Notes: a model not told the origin generated them from the letters alone. DNA of 35,673 nt from Acrocarpospora phusangensis (GCF_016862995.1 NZ_BOOA01000082.1:1-35673), one strand, 5' to 3'. Counted from the first letter of the stretch, positions 9,351 to 19,350 are shown. Numbers and translations: made by a program.

Positions 9351-12300
9351 GAAAGAGCCTGTCGTTACTGATCGGGGCGGCTCTGCTGCTGCCCTCCGCC
9401 GTTCCCTTACCCGCCGCCGCGGCGGCGCCCGAGCGGTTGAGCGCCCAGGACGACACGTCCGTCCCGGGCAGCGCCCTGCCGCCGGTGGAGATCCTCGAAC
9501 CGAAGACCGGCAAGCCCTTCGTCGGCACCACGCCCGTGTGGCCGCGGGCCGGGCTCACTGTGACCACGAACCTGGTGGCCGGGCAGTCCGCGCGTCCCGA
9601 GGGCATGCCGGTGGCGATCAGGTCGGCCAGCGCCGGCCGGGTCAAGCTGGAGGTGCTCGACTCGCCCGGCCTGACGCTGCGGGTCACCTCCGACACGTTG
9701 GCGAACGGCAAGGCGCTCGTGCCGTCGGCGACCGTGAGCGTGGACTACACGGCGTTCCGCGACGCGTACGGCGCGGACTGGGCCTCCCGCCTGGTGCTGG
9801 CCGCCGCGCCCGAGTGCGAGGGATGCGCGCCCACGCCGCTGACCTCCAAGAACGAGGCGGGCGCGGTGTCGGCGCTGGTCGGGCTGCCGGCCACGCTGAT
9901 GGTGCAGGCGGCGTCCGCCGGGCCGTCCGGCGACTACAGCGCGACCTCGTTGCAGCCGTCGGCCACGTGGACGGCGGGCGGCTCGGCGGGTGACTTCTCC
10001 TGGAGTTACCCGTTCCGGGTGCCGCCGGCGGTGGGCGGGCCTTCGCCGGGCCTGACGCTGGCGTACTCCTCCTCGTCGGTGGACGGCAGGATGGCCGCCT
10101 CCAACAACCAGCCGTCGTGGGCCGGTGAGGGCTTCGAACTGTCCACCGGGTTCATCGAGCGCCGCTACAAGTCGTGCGGGGACGACACCAAGGACGGCAA
10201 CAACGCCGACCGCAAGACCGGCGACCAGTGCTGGGCGACCGACAACGCGACCCTGTCGCTCAACGGGCGGGGCGGCGACCTCGTCTTCCAGACCGGCAAG
10301 GGCTGGAAGGTACGCAACGACGAGGCCTCCCGCATCGAGCGCAAGACCGGCGCGGCCAACGGCGACAACGACGGCGAGCACTGGGTGGTGACCACGGCCG
10401 ACGGCGTGCAGTACTGGTTCGGCAAGAGCGGCGCCACCGAGAGCGTGCTCACCTCGCCCGTGTACGGCAACCACACCGGCGAGCCCTGCCACGAGGACGC
10501 CTTCGCCGACTCCGACTGCACGCAGGCGTACCGGTGGAACCTCGACTATGTCGTGGATCCGTCCGGCAACACGATGACGTACACGTACAAGCGGGAGAAG
10601 AACAAGTACGCGCGCAACATCACCACCACCGACCTGGCCGAGTACGACCGGGCCGGTTACCTGACCAGGATCGACTACGGAACCCGGGACGGCTCGTCGC
10701 TGGTGCCCGCGCGGGTGGTGTTCCAGACGGCCGACCGCTGCCTGGCCAACTGCACCACCAAGAACGCCACCACCTGGCCGGACACACCGTGGGACCAGGA
10801 GTGCACCAAGTCGCCCTGCCAGACGACCGCGCCCACGTTCTGGACGGGCAAACGCCTGGCCGGGATCGTGACCCAGGTGTGGGACGCCGCGGCCGGCAAG
10901 CACGTGGACGTGGAGTCGTGGACGTTCACCCACTCCTTCCCCGACCCCGGCGACGGCACCCGCGCCGGGCTCTGGCTGGCCAAGATCTCCCACGCCGGCC
11001 GTGACGGCGTCAAGGTGCCGGACGTGATGTTCCAGGGCGTGCAGATGCCCAACCGGGTGGACACCATCGACCACTCGCCCGCCATGAACTGGTGGCGCGT
11101 CGCCGGCATCACCACCGAGACCGGCGGCAAGATCGGCGTCACCTACTCCGGCGCCGACTGCGTCGACGGCACCCGGATGCCGTCGGCGCCGGAGACCAAC
11201 ACCTACCGTTGCTACCCGGTCAAATGGACCCCGCCGGGCGCGGCCAATCCGCTCACCGACTACTTCCACAAGTACGTGGTGACCGCCGTCACCGAGAACG
11301 ACCTGACCACCGGCGCGCCCCGCGCCATCACCAAGTACGCCTACGAGGGCACCCCCGCCTGGCACTACACCGACGACGACGGCCTGGTGAAGGCCGAGTA
11401 CAAGACGTGGTCGGTGTGGCGCGGCTACGGCCTGGTCCGCACCGCCAAGGGCGACCCCGGCGACGAGCAGATCACCGAGACGTCCTTCTTCCGCGGCATG
11501 CACGGCGACAAACTGCCCTCCGGCACCCGCGCCGTCACCCTGCCGGCGGCCGGCGGCGCGCCGGCCGTCAACGACGAGGACGCGTACGCCGGCATGACCC
11601 GGCAGACCGTCACCTACAACGGCGCGGCGGCCATCGGCTCGCAGACGTTCGAGCCGTGGCAGTCGGCGGCCACCGCGACCCGCACGCTCAACGGCGTCAC
11701 CGTCTCGGCCCGGTACACCGGCACTTCGGTCACCCGCGGCACCACCGTCCTGGACGGCGGCCGGCCCGCGCGCACCACGACGACGCGCAACACCTTCGAC
11801 GCGTACGGCATGGTCGTCCAGGTCGAGGAGTCGGGGGACAACGCGGTCACCGGGGACGAGAAGTGCGTGAAGACCACGTACGAGCCGAGGGACACGACCG
11901 CGTGGCTGCTGTCCCTCACCCGGCGCGTCGAGCAGTACGCGGTGCCGTGCGGCACCACCCCGACGGGCAACGAGGACGTCATCGGCGACGTGCTCAACAC
12001 CTACGACGCGCAGGGCCGCGTCACCAAGGTGGACACGCTGGCCACGTGGTCGCCCAAGACGTACACGACGACCTCGCGCTCGGCCTACGACGCGCAGGGC
12101 CGGATCATCGACGCCTGGGACGCTAAGGGCGGGCACGGCACCACCGCGTACACGCCCGCGGTCGGCGGGCCGCTCACCAAGACGGAGCAGACCAACGTCA
12201 AGGAGTGGACGACCACGACCGAGCACGACCCGGCGTGGGGCACCGCCACCAAGGTCACCGACCAGAACGGCCGCGTCACCGTGATGAGCTACGACGGCCT

Positions 12301-15292
12301 CGGCCGCCTCAGCAAGGTGTGGGGACCCGGCCGGGCGACCACCGCGAGCCCGACGGCGCAGTTCTCCTACCTGATCCGCAACGACGGCCCGGTGGCGGTG
12401 ACGACGTCGCGGCTCAACGCCAACGGCGGCCAGACCACCTTCCACACGCTGTACGACGGACTGTTGCGCGTCCGCCAGTCGCAGGCCCCCGAGGCGGGCG
12501 ACAAGGGCGGCCGGGTCGTGACCGACTCCTTCTACGACACGGCGGGCCGCCTCTGGAAGACCAACGACGCGTACGTGGCCGACGGCGCGCCCGTCACCTC
12601 CCTGTACGTGCCGATCGGCGACCACGTCATCCCGTCCCAGACCCGCAAGGTCTTCGACGGCGCGGGCCGGGAGACCGCCTCGGTCTTCTACTCCAAGAAC
12701 GTGGAGAAGTGGCGCACCACGACCGCGCACTTCGGCGACCGCACCGAGACGACCCCGCCCCAGGGCGGCACCCCGTCGACGACGTTCACCGACGTGGCGG
12801 GCCGTACCACGCTCATGCGGCTGGCCGGGGACGACACCGCGTACGAGTACACCAGGCGCGGCCACCTCAAGAAGATCACCGACCCGGCCGGCAGCGTCTG
12901 GGAGTACCAGTACGACCTGCGCGGCAACAAGACCGTCGACAAGGACCCCGACAAGGGCACCACGACCAGCGGCTACAACGAGTACAACGAGCTGGTCTCG
13001 CTCCGGGACACCACCGGCAAGATCCTGACGTTCGGGTACGACGAGCTCGGCCGCAAGACGAACATCTCCGAGAACGGCGTCAAGCGGGCGGAGTGGATCT
13101 ACGACACGCTGGTGCCCGGCCATCTCACCAAGGCCGTCCGGTACGAGGGCGGCAACGCGTACAGCCGGGAGATCACCGACTACTCCACCGACTACAGGCC
13201 GGAGACGGAGGTGTACACGGTCCCGCCGGCCGAGGGGGCGTTGGCGGGCTCCTACACCTACACCACCGCCTACTCGCCCAACGGCCTGCCGGTCTCCACC
13301 CAGCTGCCGGACGTCGACGGCACCGGCGGCCTGGCCGCCGAGACGCTCACCACCGGGTACACCGACTTCGACAAGCCGGAGACCCTGTCGGGCTACGTGG
13401 ACTTGACCGCGTACACCCGGTACGGCGAGCTCGCCGTCATCGGCCGCCGCAACGGCACCGGACGGATCATGGACACCGGCTACTCCTACGAGGAGGGCAC
13501 CCGACGGCTGTCCCGCCTGCTCACCACCCGCGAGGTGGCGCCGGCGACCGTCCAGGACGTGAGGTACAGCTTCGACCACGCCGGCAACCTGACCAGGGCG
13601 GCGTCGCCGGACGACACGCAGTGCTTCCGCTACGACTCACAGCGGCGGCTGACCGAGGCGTGGACACCCGGCAACGGCGACTGCGCTCCCAACCCGACGG
13701 CGACGGCGCTCGGCGGGGCCTCCAAGTACTGGCTGAGCTGGCGCTTCAACAAGGTCGGCAACCGGCTGGAGCAGATCTCCCACACCACGAGCGGCGACAC
13801 CGCCACGTCGTACGGCTACTCGCCGGCGCAGCCGCACGCGGTCACCAGCACCACCACGGGCGGGACGACGGCGACCTACGCCTACGACCCGACCGGCAAC
13901 ACCATCCGGCGACCGTCGGCCAACGGCACCCAGACGCTCACCTGGGACAGCGAAGGCCACCTGGCCACCACATCCGACAACTCGGGCACCACCTCCTTCC
14001 TGTACGACGCCGAGGGCCAGCGGATGATCCGCCGCGACCCCGCCGGTGCCACGCTCTACCTGCCGGGGCAGGAACTGCGCGTCACCGGCGGCACTAAGGC
14101 CACCACCCGCTACTACGCCCACGCGGGCGCCACCGTCGCCGTCCGCACCCCGGCCGGGCTGACCTGGCTGGCCAGCGACCACCACGGCACCTCCTCGGTG
14201 TCGGTCCGCGCGAGCGACCAGGCCCTCGCCGTACGGAGGCAGACGCCGTACGGCACCACGCGCAGCGGGGCGGGGACCTGGCCGGCGGGCATGGACAAGG
14301 GCTTCGTCGGCGGCGTCAACGACAACACGGGCATGGTCCACCTGGGCGCCCGCGAGTACGACGCCGCCCTGGGCCGGTTCATCAGCGTGGACCCGGTGAT
14401 CGACTACATGGACCCCCAGCAGATGCAGGGGTACGGGTACGCCGCCGCGAACCCGATGACGATGTCGGACGCCGACGGCCGGTGGCCCAAGATGCCGGGG
14501 TGGGTGTCGAAGGCGGGCAGCGCGCTGAAGCAGGTGGTCGACAACAACATCCAGGCGGCCTCGAAAGCGGTCTCCACGGTGGCGTCGTCGGCCGTCGCGA
14601 CGTACAACAGCGCCAAGTCCGGGCTGCAGAAGATCGGCTCGGAGTTGGTCGAGCACGCCGGGGACATTTCGGCCTGGGCGGGCACGGCGTCGCTGCTGCT
14701 GTCCTTCGGGCCGCCGCCCTGCCAGGCGCTGGCCGCCGTGGCGGGTGTGGTGTCCTTCGGCTTCGGCGTCGTCGACGCGGTCAAGCAGTGCTCCGACCGC
14801 AAGCCGATCGACTGCGCGGTGGCGTCGGTGAGCCTGATCCCGGGCGCGGCGGGCCTGAAGTCGAGCATCAAGGCCGGGCGCGCGTCGATCAACATCCTCA
14901 AGGCGCGCAACGCGCTGAAGACCGCCCAGGGGGACCTGAAGGACGCCGCCGATATCGCCGACAACCTGTACAGCCAGCCGCTGCCCGGCCTGACCAACCC
15001 CAACCGGGCGGCCGCGCTGCACGACCGCAGCAACGCCATGAACGATCTGATCGCGGCACGCGAAAAGCTGAACCGGGCCAATCAGTGGTTCAACAAGTGG
15101 GACACCCGGCTGAAGGCGCCGGACCCCTGGCGGGGCACCAACATGATGTTCGCCGGCTGGAACCAGGCGTACACGAGCTGTAAGACCTGGGGCAACTGCC
15201 CGGACGACCAGCAGACGTACTTCCCGGCGGCGGTGCAGAAGGTCTCCAACATGCTCGGGATCAAGCGGCAGGGAGGGTGGATGCTCTTCTGA
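9347..15292 (+). CDS. Secreted SpvB/RHS YD-repeat protein with unknown C-terminal tip
   Basis: A 1981-aa exported shell-forming protein of the polymorphic-toxin class. Residues 1-26 are a signal peptide ending in an alanine run. About 180-330 resembles the SpvB/TcB N-terminal module (SYPFRVPPAVGGPSPGLTLA, then WAGEGFELSTGFIERRY). Tandem YD repeats (GRVTKVD, YDAQGR, YDGLGRLSKVWGP and similar) run to about residue 1600. The RHS core closes with REYDAALGRFISVDPVIDY and ANPMTMSDADG near residue 1711. Beyond it lie about 270 residues: a helical part, a hydrophobic glycine/alanine-rich part (about 1778-1815) and a final region with four cysteines, ending GIKRQGGWMLF. In this class the tip after the core is normally the toxin, but this one matches nothing I recognise, and no same-strand immunity gene follows. 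GTG at 9347 overlaps the previous stop. Codons 7 and 21 are TTA. Confidence 0.88.
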   Translation: MRKSLSLLIGAALLLPSAVPLPAAAAAPERLSAQDDTSVPGSALPPVEILEPKTGKPFVGTTPVWPRAGLTVTTNLVAGQSARPEGMPVAIRSASAGRVKLEVLDSPGLTLRVTSDTLANGKALVPSATVSVDYTAFRDAYGADWASRLVLAAAPECEGCAPTPLTSKNEAGAVSALVGLPATLMVQAASAGPSGDYSATSLQPSATWTAGGSAGDFSWSYPFRVPPAVGGPSPGLTLAYSSSSVDGRMAASNNQPSWAGEGFELSTGFIERRYKSCGDDTKDGNNADRKTGDQCWATDNATLSLNGRGGDLVFQTGKGWKVRNDEASRIERKTGAANGDNDGEHWVVTTADGVQYWFGKSGATESVLTSPVYGNHTGEPCHEDAFADSDCTQAYRWNLDYVVDPSGNTMTYTYKREKNKYARNITTTDLAEYDRAGYLTRIDYGTRDGSSLVPARVVFQTADRCLANCTTKNATTWPDTPWDQECTKSPCQTTAPTFWTGKRLAGIVTQVWDAAAGKHVDVESWTFTHSFPDPGDGTRAGLWLAKISHAGRDGVKVPDVMFQGVQMPNRVDTIDHSPAMNWWRVAGITTETGGKIGVTYSGADCVDGTRMPSAPETNTYRCYPVKWTPPGAANPLTDYFHKYVVTAVTENDLTTGAPRAITKYAYEGTPAWHYTDDDGLVKAEYKTWSVWRGYGLVRTAKGDPGDEQITETSFFRGMHGDKLPSGTRAVTLPAAGGAPAVNDEDAYAGMTRQTVTYNGAAAIGSQTFEPWQSAATATRTLNGVTVSARYTGTSVTRGTTVLDGGRPARTTTTRNTFDAYGMVVQVEESGDNAVTGDEKCVKTTYEPRDTTAWLLSLTRRVEQYAVPCGTTPTGNEDVIGDVLNTYDAQGRVTKVDTLATWSPKTYTTTSRSAYDAQGRIIDAWDAKGGHGTTAYTPAVGGPLTKTEQTNVKEWTTTTEHDPAWGTATKVTDQNGRVTVMSYDGLGRLSKVWGPGRATTASPTAQFSYLIRNDGPVAVTTSRLNANGGQTTFHTLYDGLLRVRQSQAPEAGDKGGRVVTDSFYDTAGRLWKTNDAYVADGAPVTSLYVPIGDHVIPSQTRKVFDGAGRETASVFYSKNVEKWRTTTAHFGDRTETTPPQGGTPSTTFTDVAGRTTLMRLAGDDTAYEYTRRGHLKKITDPAGSVWEYQYDLRGNKTVDKDPDKGTTTSGYNEYNELVSLRDTTGKILTFGYDELGRKTNISENGVKRAEWIYDTLVPGHLTKAVRYEGGNAYSREITDYSTDYRPETEVYTVPPAEGALAGSYTYTTAYSPNGLPVSTQLPDVDGTGGLAAETLTTGYTDFDKPETLSGYVDLTAYTRYGELAVIGRRNGTGRIMDTGYSYEEGTRRLSRLLTTREVAPATVQDVRYSFDHAGNLTRAASPDDTQCFRYDSQRRLTEAWTPGNGDCAPNPTATALGGASKYWLSWRFNKVGNRLEQISHTTSGDTATSYGYSPAQPHAVTSTTTGGTTATYAYDPTGNTIRRPSANGTQTLTWDSEGHLATTSDNSGTTSFLYDAEGQRMIRRDPAGATLYLPGQELRVTGGTKATTRYYAHAGATVAVRTPAGLTWLASDHHGTSSVSVRASDQALAVRRQTPYGTTRSGAGTWPAGMDKGFVGGVNDNTGMVHLGAREYDAALGRFISVDPVIDYMDPQQMQGYGYAAANPMTMSDADGRWPKMPGWVSKAGSALKQVVDNNIQAASKAVSTVASSAVATYNSAKSGLQKIGSELVEHAGDISAWAGTASLLLSFGPPPCQALAAVAGVVSFGFGVVDAVKQCSDRKPIDCAVASVSLIPGAAGLKSSIKAGRASINILKARNALKTAQGDLKDAADIADNLYSQPLPGLTNPNRAAALHDRSNAMNDLIAAREKLNRANQWFNKWDTRLKAPDPWRGTNMMFAGWNQAYTSCKTWGNCPDDQQTYFPAAVQKVSNMLGIKRQGGWMLF

Positions 15293-15306
15293 TCTCTGAT
15301 TGAGAA

Positions 15307-15339
15307 AGTGCCCCCGGCCGGAATCCGGCCGGGGGCACT
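15307..15339. terminator. Bidirectional terminator between convergent genes
   Basis: Perfect 15-bp stem (AGTGCCCCCGGCCGG at 15307-15321 with its complement at 15325-15339) and a 3-nt AAT loop. It starts 15 nt beyond the RHS stop and ends 10 nt beyond the stop of the convergent small secreted gene. The stem is strong on both strands. Confidence 0.88.
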
Positions 15340-15349
15340 CACCTTCGGT

Positions 15350-15772
15350 CTAGCGGACCCAGTCCTGCTTGATGGAGCTGCAGAGCTCCTGCGAGGCGGC
15401 GGTCGCCTTGATGCACAGTTTGTAGTAGATCTTGATGGCCGGATTGCGTGCCGTCTTGTAGGCGCTGAAGCTCTTCTCCGCCGCGCTCGTGGGAGTCGGG
15501 AAGACGATCTCGTAGTCCCAGATGTCGTCAGGGCTGAAGAACGCCCAGTGGACACTGGCGTAGATGATGCCCTTGTCTCCACGCAGCGTGAAGGAGTTCC
15601 GCCCCTTCGACGGGTTGTGGGTGCCGGAGTTGTACCAGGCCCACGCCACGTCCTTCTGGTTCCACTTGTAGACGATCAAGCTCGTGTGGGCGTTGGCCGG
15701 CGTGACGGCGCCGGCCACGAGACCACACGTGACGGCCAGGGTGATCAACATTCGGCGGGTGATTCGTCGCAT
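15350..15772 (-). CDS. Small secreted protein of unknown function
   Basis: A 140-aa protein with a clear signal peptide (MRRITRRMLITLAVTCGLVAGAVTPANA, cleavage about residue 28). The mature part of about 112 residues is rich in Trp, Tyr and Lys, with two cysteines (in KLCIKA and ELCSSI, about ten residues apart) that could form a disulfide. I do not recognise the family. ATG at 15772 has GGGAG 5 nt upstream. It converges on the RHS gene. An immunity role toward the RHS tip is possible but not supported by orientation, since immunity genes normally follow on the same strand. A secreted binding or inhibitor protein is equally possible. An 8-bp inverted repeat lies upstream. Confidence 0.7.
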   Translation of the reverse strand: MRRITRRMLITLAVTCGLVAGAVTPANAHTSLIVYKWNQKDVAWAWYNSGTHNPSKGRNSFTLRGDKGIIYASVHWAFFSPDDIWDYEIVFPTPTSAAEKSFSAYKTARNPAIKIYYKLCIKATAASQELCSSIKQDWVR

Positions 15773-15809
15773 AGGTGCTCCCTTGACGCTTTGGTGTCCG
15801 AGGGAACGT

Positions 15810-15835
15810 TACGGATCACCCGTATAAGATCCGTA
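15810..15835. promoter_or_regulatory. TACGGATC inverted repeat upstream of the small secreted gene
   Basis: Arms TACGGATC (15810-15817) and GATCCGTA (15828-15835) with a 10-nt spacer, 38 nt upstream of the ATG at 15772. The surrounding bases are AT-rich (GTATAAGATCCGTATATCC), so this is likely the promoter area, with the repeat as operator or activator site. Confidence 0.4.
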
Positions 15836-15901
15836 TATCCGCTTTATTAGGTAGTGGGTATCCAAGAACGCCCATGTCACGATAGGGCTGACTCCAACCC
15901 G

Positions 15902-17542
15902 TTAGATCGTGACCGCACCGTCGGACGCGGAGCCGACCGTGGCCACGTACTTGGCCAGGACGCCGCGTTCGACCGGCCGTTCCGGGCGGGACCACGCCCG
16001 GGCCCGCAGGTCCAGTTCGGCCGGGTCGACGCGCAGGTCGAGGGTGCGCGCCGCCGAGTCGACGACCACGGTGTCGCCGTTCTGGACCAGCGCGAGCGGC
16101 CCGCCCCGGTACGCCTCCGGAGCCACGTGGCCGATGACGAGTCCGTGGGACACGCCGGAGAAGCGGCCGTCGGTGACGAGGGCGACGTCCAGGCCCTGTC
16201 CGACGAGGGCGCCGGTGATCGACAGCATCTCCCGCATGCCGGGGCCGCCCGCGGGGCCCTCGTACCGGACGATGACGACGTCGCCGTCGATGATCTGCCG
16301 AGCCTGGATGGCGGCGAAGCAGGCTTCCTCACCGTCGAACACCCTGGCCGGGCCGCTGAATACGAAATCGGGCTTTCCGCCGAGCTTGAGCACGCACCCG
16401 TCGGGCGCGAGCGACCCGCGCAGCACGGCGAGCGCGCCGGGACCCTTCACCGGCGCGGCCACGGTTCGCACGACCTCCTGGCCGGGTTCCTCCCGCGCCT
16501 CCCCGGCGACCTCGGCGAGGGTACGGCCGTCCACGAGGACGACGTCCTCGCGCAGCAGCCCGGCGTCCAGCAGTCGCCGTACGACCAGCGAGGTTCCGCC
16601 CGCCCGCCACAGGTCGGCGGCACTGTGCGGCCCCGCCGGCTTGACCCCGGCGACGATCGGCACCTGGTGGCAGATCCGGTCGATGTCGTCGATCGCCAGC
16701 GGCACGCCCGCCTCGCGCGCGATGGCCAGCAGATGCAGCACCGAGTTCGTGGAGCCGCCCATCGCGGCCACCGACACGATCGCGTTGTGCAGCGACGCTT
16801 CGGTGATCACGCGGGACGGGCGGGCGTCGCGGGCGAGCGCGTCCATCACGATCTCGCCGACCAGCCGGGCGGCGTCGTTCTTGGCCGGCGCCACCGCCGG
16901 GATGTCGCCCACGCCGAACGGCGCCAGGCCGAGGAAGTCGCAGATGCCGCTCATCGTGTTGGCCGTGTACTGGGCCGCGCACGTGCCCGCGCCGGGGCAG
17001 GCGTGCCGGGCCAGGTCGTCCACGTCGTCCTGGGTGAGCTTGCCCACGCTGCGCTCGCCGAGGGCCTCCCACATGTCCTGGATCGTCACGTCGCGGTCGC
17101 GCCACCGGCCGGGCATCATGCTGCCGCTGTAGAGGACCACCGACGGCACGTCCAGGCGGCTCAGCGCCATGATCGCGCCGGGGGCGGTCTTGTCGCAGCC
17201 GACGATCGCGACGATGGCGTCGAACTGGTGGGCGCGGCCCATCAGCTCGATCGAGTCGGCGATGACCTCCCGGCTGACCAGCGAGGCGCGCATGCCGGGC
17301 GTGCCCATGGTGAGGTTGTCCGACACGGCGATCGTGTTGAACTCCATCGGCGTTCCGCCCGCCTGCCGTACGCCTTCGGCGACGTGGGCGGCGAGTTCGC
17401 GGTGGGTGAGGTTGCAGGGCATGGTGCCGGTCCACGTGGAGGCGATGCCGATCTTGGGGCGGCGCATGTCCTCGTCGGTCAGGCCCATCGCGTACAGGTG
17501 GGAGCGCGCGGGTGCGCGGTCGGGGTCGTCGGCGATGCTCAT
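15902..17542 (-). CDS. IlvD/Edd-family dehydratase, probably for a sugar acid
   Basis: A 546-aa Fe-S dehydratase that removes water from a 2,3-dihydroxy acid to give a 2-keto-3-deoxy acid. Likely cluster cysteines are C43 (TMPCN), C116 (GCDKTAPG) and C188 (ACPGAGTC, residues 181-188). Other family blocks are [21 protein letters not shown] and [20 protein letters not shown]. The family contains both branched-chain biosynthetic IlvD and sugar-acid dehydratases (arabonate, xylonate, gluconate). The setting, last gene after an amidohydrolase and an FAH-type hydrolase in a sugar locus, favours a sugar-acid role, though sequence alone does not exclude IlvD. ATG at 17542 has GGGAG 5 nt upstream and overlaps the amidohydrolase stop (ATGA). 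The 129 bases beyond its stop contain no clear terminator. Confidence 0.85.
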   Translation of the reverse strand: MSIADDPDRAPARSHLYAMGLTDEDMRRPKIGIASTWTGTMPCNLTHRELAAHVAEGVRQAGGTPMEFNTIAVSDNLTMGTPGMRASLVSREVIADSIELMGRAHQFDAIVAIVGCDKTAPGAIMALSRLDVPSVVLYSGSMMPGRWRDRDVTIQDMWEALGERSVGKLTQDDVDDLARHACPGAGTCAAQYTANTMSGICDFLGLAPFGVGDIPAVAPAKNDAARLVGEIVMDALARDARPSRVITEASLHNAIVSVAAMGGSTNSVLHLLAIAREAGVPLAIDDIDRICHQVPIVAGVKPAGPHSAADLWRAGGTSLVVRRLLDAGLLREDVVLVDGRTLAEVAGEAREEPGQEVVRTVAAPVKGPGALAVLRGSLAPDGCVLKLGGKPDFVFSGPARVFDGEEACFAAIQARQIIDGDVVIVRYEGPAGGPGMREMLSITGALVGQGLDVALVTDGRFSGVSHGLVIGHVAPEAYRGGPLALVQNGDTVVVDSAARTLDLRVDPAELDLRARAWSRPERPVERGVLAKYVATVGSASDGAVTI

Positions 17543-18489
17543 GCGGTCTCCCTCGTGGTGGCGACGGGCAGGTCGAGGCCGAGCAGCCGGGCCGCGTTGC
17601 CCGCGAAGATCAGTTCGCGGTCGCGGGCCGAGAGGTTGAGCTCGTCCGCGATCCTGACCTGTTCTTCGGCGTACCTGCGGATATATCCCCACGGGAAGTC
17701 GCATGAGTCGGTCCCGAACAGGATGCGCTCAGGCCCGAACGTCTCGTGGAACTTGCGCAACAGCGCCTTCTGGTCCAGCTCGTACGGCATCCAGCGGGTC
17801 CACTCGTGGTTGCTGGAGCTGTCCACGTGCACGTTGGCGTTGGACCAGCCCAGGCGGAGCAGCTCCGCGGGGTAGCCGCAGCCGTAGTGCGCCACGACGA
17901 AGTTCACCGTGGGGAAGGCCTTGGCGACGTCGTGCAGGGCGAGCGGGTCCATGTTGGGCGCCCAGCCGAGGCCGCCGCCGCCGTTGACCGGGCCGAAGTG
18001 GAGCACGACGGGCAGCGCGTGCGCCTCGACGACCTCCCACACGGGCCACAGCGACCGGTCGGCCAGTGGCACGGTCACCCAGGGCGCGATGACCTTGTAG
18101 CCGCGCAGGCCGATCTCCACGGCGCGGCGCAGTTCGGTGGCGGCGCCGGGGGAGCAGGGCTGGTGGTTGGCGAATCCGACGAACCGGTCCGGGTGGGCGG
18201 CCACGACCTTCGCCAGCCGGTCGTTGCCGCCGCCCGACATGAACACCACGCGCTCCAGCCCGAAATCATCGGCCTCGGCCCGCCACGCCTTCGCCAGTTC
18301 CTCCGTCGTACGCGTCTCCGGGGTGGTGGGCGGCAGGCTTCGGGCTCTGCGTACCCGGTCGGCGTACTTGGCGGAGTTCTCCCGCAGGACGGCGAGTTTG
18401 GCGGGGCCGCAGACGTGCTCGTATTCGGCGTCGAGCCGGTCCTGGGTGGGTTCCTCGCCGGGGAAGTGGCAGTGAAAGTCGATGATCAC
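17539..18489 (-). CDS. Amidohydrolase-family (TIM-barrel) hydrolase, candidate lactonase
   Basis: A 316-aa metal-dependent hydrolase of the amidohydrolase-2 type. The N-terminal HxH metal pair is H6/H8 (DFHCHFPG). Further expected ligands are H164 (VVLHFGP), H201 (VAHYGCG) and D261 ([10 protein letters not shown]). The family includes sugar lactonases (rhamnono-, galactarolactonases) and decarboxylases. Sitting between an FAH-type hydrolase and an IlvD/Edd dehydratase, ring opening of a sugar lactone is the most economical role. GTG at 18489 overlaps the upstream stop by 4 nt (GTGA) and places the start right at the barrel's first strand, as usual for the family; an in-frame extension of 16 arginine-rich residues was rejected. 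Confidence 0.8.
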   Translation of the reverse strand: MIIDFHCHFPGEEPTQDRLDAEYEHVCGPAKLAVLRENSAKYADRVRRARSLPPTTPETRTTEELAKAWRAEADDFGLERVVFMSGGGNDRLAKVVAAHPDRFVGFANHQPCSPGAATELRRAVEIGLRGYKVIAPWVTVPLADRSLWPVWEVVEAHALPVVLHFGPVNGGGGLGWAPNMDPLALHDVAKAFPTVNFVVAHYGCGYPAELLRLGWSNANVHVDSSSNHEWTRWMPYELDQKALLRKFHETFGPERILFGTDSCDFPWGYIRRYAEEQVRIADELNLSARDRELIFAGNAARLLGLDLPVATTRETA

Positions 18490-19325
18490 TTGACGCGCAC
18501 CCGGTTCCGCAGCACGCCCACGCCCTCTACCTCGCACTCGACGACGTCGCCGTCCTTCAGCCAGAGTTGAGGGTTGCGGCCCATGCCGACGCCGTGCGGG
18601 GTGCCGGTGGCGATGACGTCGCCGGGGTTGAGCGTCATGTACTGGGACAGATAGGAGATGATCTCGGGAATCCGGAAGATCATCTCGCTGGTGCTGCTGT
18701 CCTGGACGGTCTCCCCGTTGACGCGGGCACTGATGGCCAGCGCGTGCGGGTCCGCGATCTCGTCAGCGGTCACGATCCATGGCCCAAGCGGACAGAACCC
18801 ATCGAAGTTCTTCCCCCGGAACCACTGCCCATCCGCGAACTGCGCATCCCGCGCCGACACGTCATCCGCGACCGTGTACCCGAAGACGTGCGCCCCCGCC
18901 TCTTCCGGGCTGACGTTCCTGGCCGGAGCCCCGATGACAACGGCCAACTCGGCCTCCCAGTCAAGCTGCCCGGTACTCCCGGCAGCGACCACGATGTCGT
19001 CCACAGGCCCAGCCAACGTCTGCGCCGTCTTGACGAAGGCAAGCACCTTCGACGGAGTCTCCAGACCGGTCTCCCGGATGTGATCGGCATAGTTGAGCCC
19101 GATACAGATGATCTTCTGCGGATTGGCCAGCGGACTGAGCAGGCTGACATCGGCGAGCGGCACCGCAGCCCCGGCAGGAACGAATGACCCACCGGCAGCG
19201 ATAAGGTCTCGCACGGCATCGGCCATGAAGCCCCCGGCCTCCTCAGCAACCGGGACAACGACATCGCCTTCAACGAGCCCGCCCCAAACGCGACCGTCTG
19301 ACGCGCGATAACGAACAATACGCAT
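18486..19325 (-). CDS. Fumarylacetoacetate hydrolase (FAH) family protein
   Basis: A 279-aa protein with a short N-terminal domain (about 1-68) and the FAH catalytic domain. Signature blocks are KIICIGLNYADHIRETG (71-87), DWEAELAVVIG with metal-binding E124 and E126, GYTVADDVSARD (D154/D155), KNFDGFCPLGPWIV and MTLNPGDVIATGTPHGVG. Relatives hydrolyse or decarboxylate acylpyruvates; in oxidative sugar pathways they cleave 2,4-diketo-3-deoxy acids. The order FAH, amidohydrolase, dehydratase with 4-nt overlaps is a complete hydrolytic set apart from a dehydrogenase. ATG at 19325 has GGAG 8 nt upstream. The gap of 52 nt to the GH4 gene contains a LacI-like half palindrome, so these three genes may have their own promoter. 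Confidence 0.87.
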   Translation of the reverse strand: MRIVRYRASDGRVWGGLVEGDVVVPVAEEAGGFMADAVRDLIAAGGSFVPAGAAVPLADVSLLSPLANPQKIICIGLNYADHIRETGLETPSKVLAFVKTAQTLAGPVDDIVVAAGSTGQLDWEAELAVVIGAPARNVSPEEAGAHVFGYTVADDVSARDAQFADGQWFRGKNFDGFCPLGPWIVTADEIADPHALAISARVNGETVQDSSTSEMIFRIPEIISYLSQYMTLNPGDVIATGTPHGVGMGRNPQLWLKDGDVVECEVEGVGVLRNRVRVK

Positions 19326-19350
19326 GATCGAAACTCCGGAGATAGAAGAT

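Noticed and set aside
9407-13579. Open minus-strand frame of 1390 codons opposite the RHS gene
   Set aside because: Its product is a monotonous Gly/Arg/Val/Ala sequence without domains, as expected antisense to GC-rich coding DNA. The plus strand encodes clear YD repeats.
15836-15901. Possible terminator after the IlvD/Edd gene
   Set aside because: I looked for a hairpin beyond the stop and found none; the TACGGATC repeat nearby fits better as an operator of the small secreted gene.
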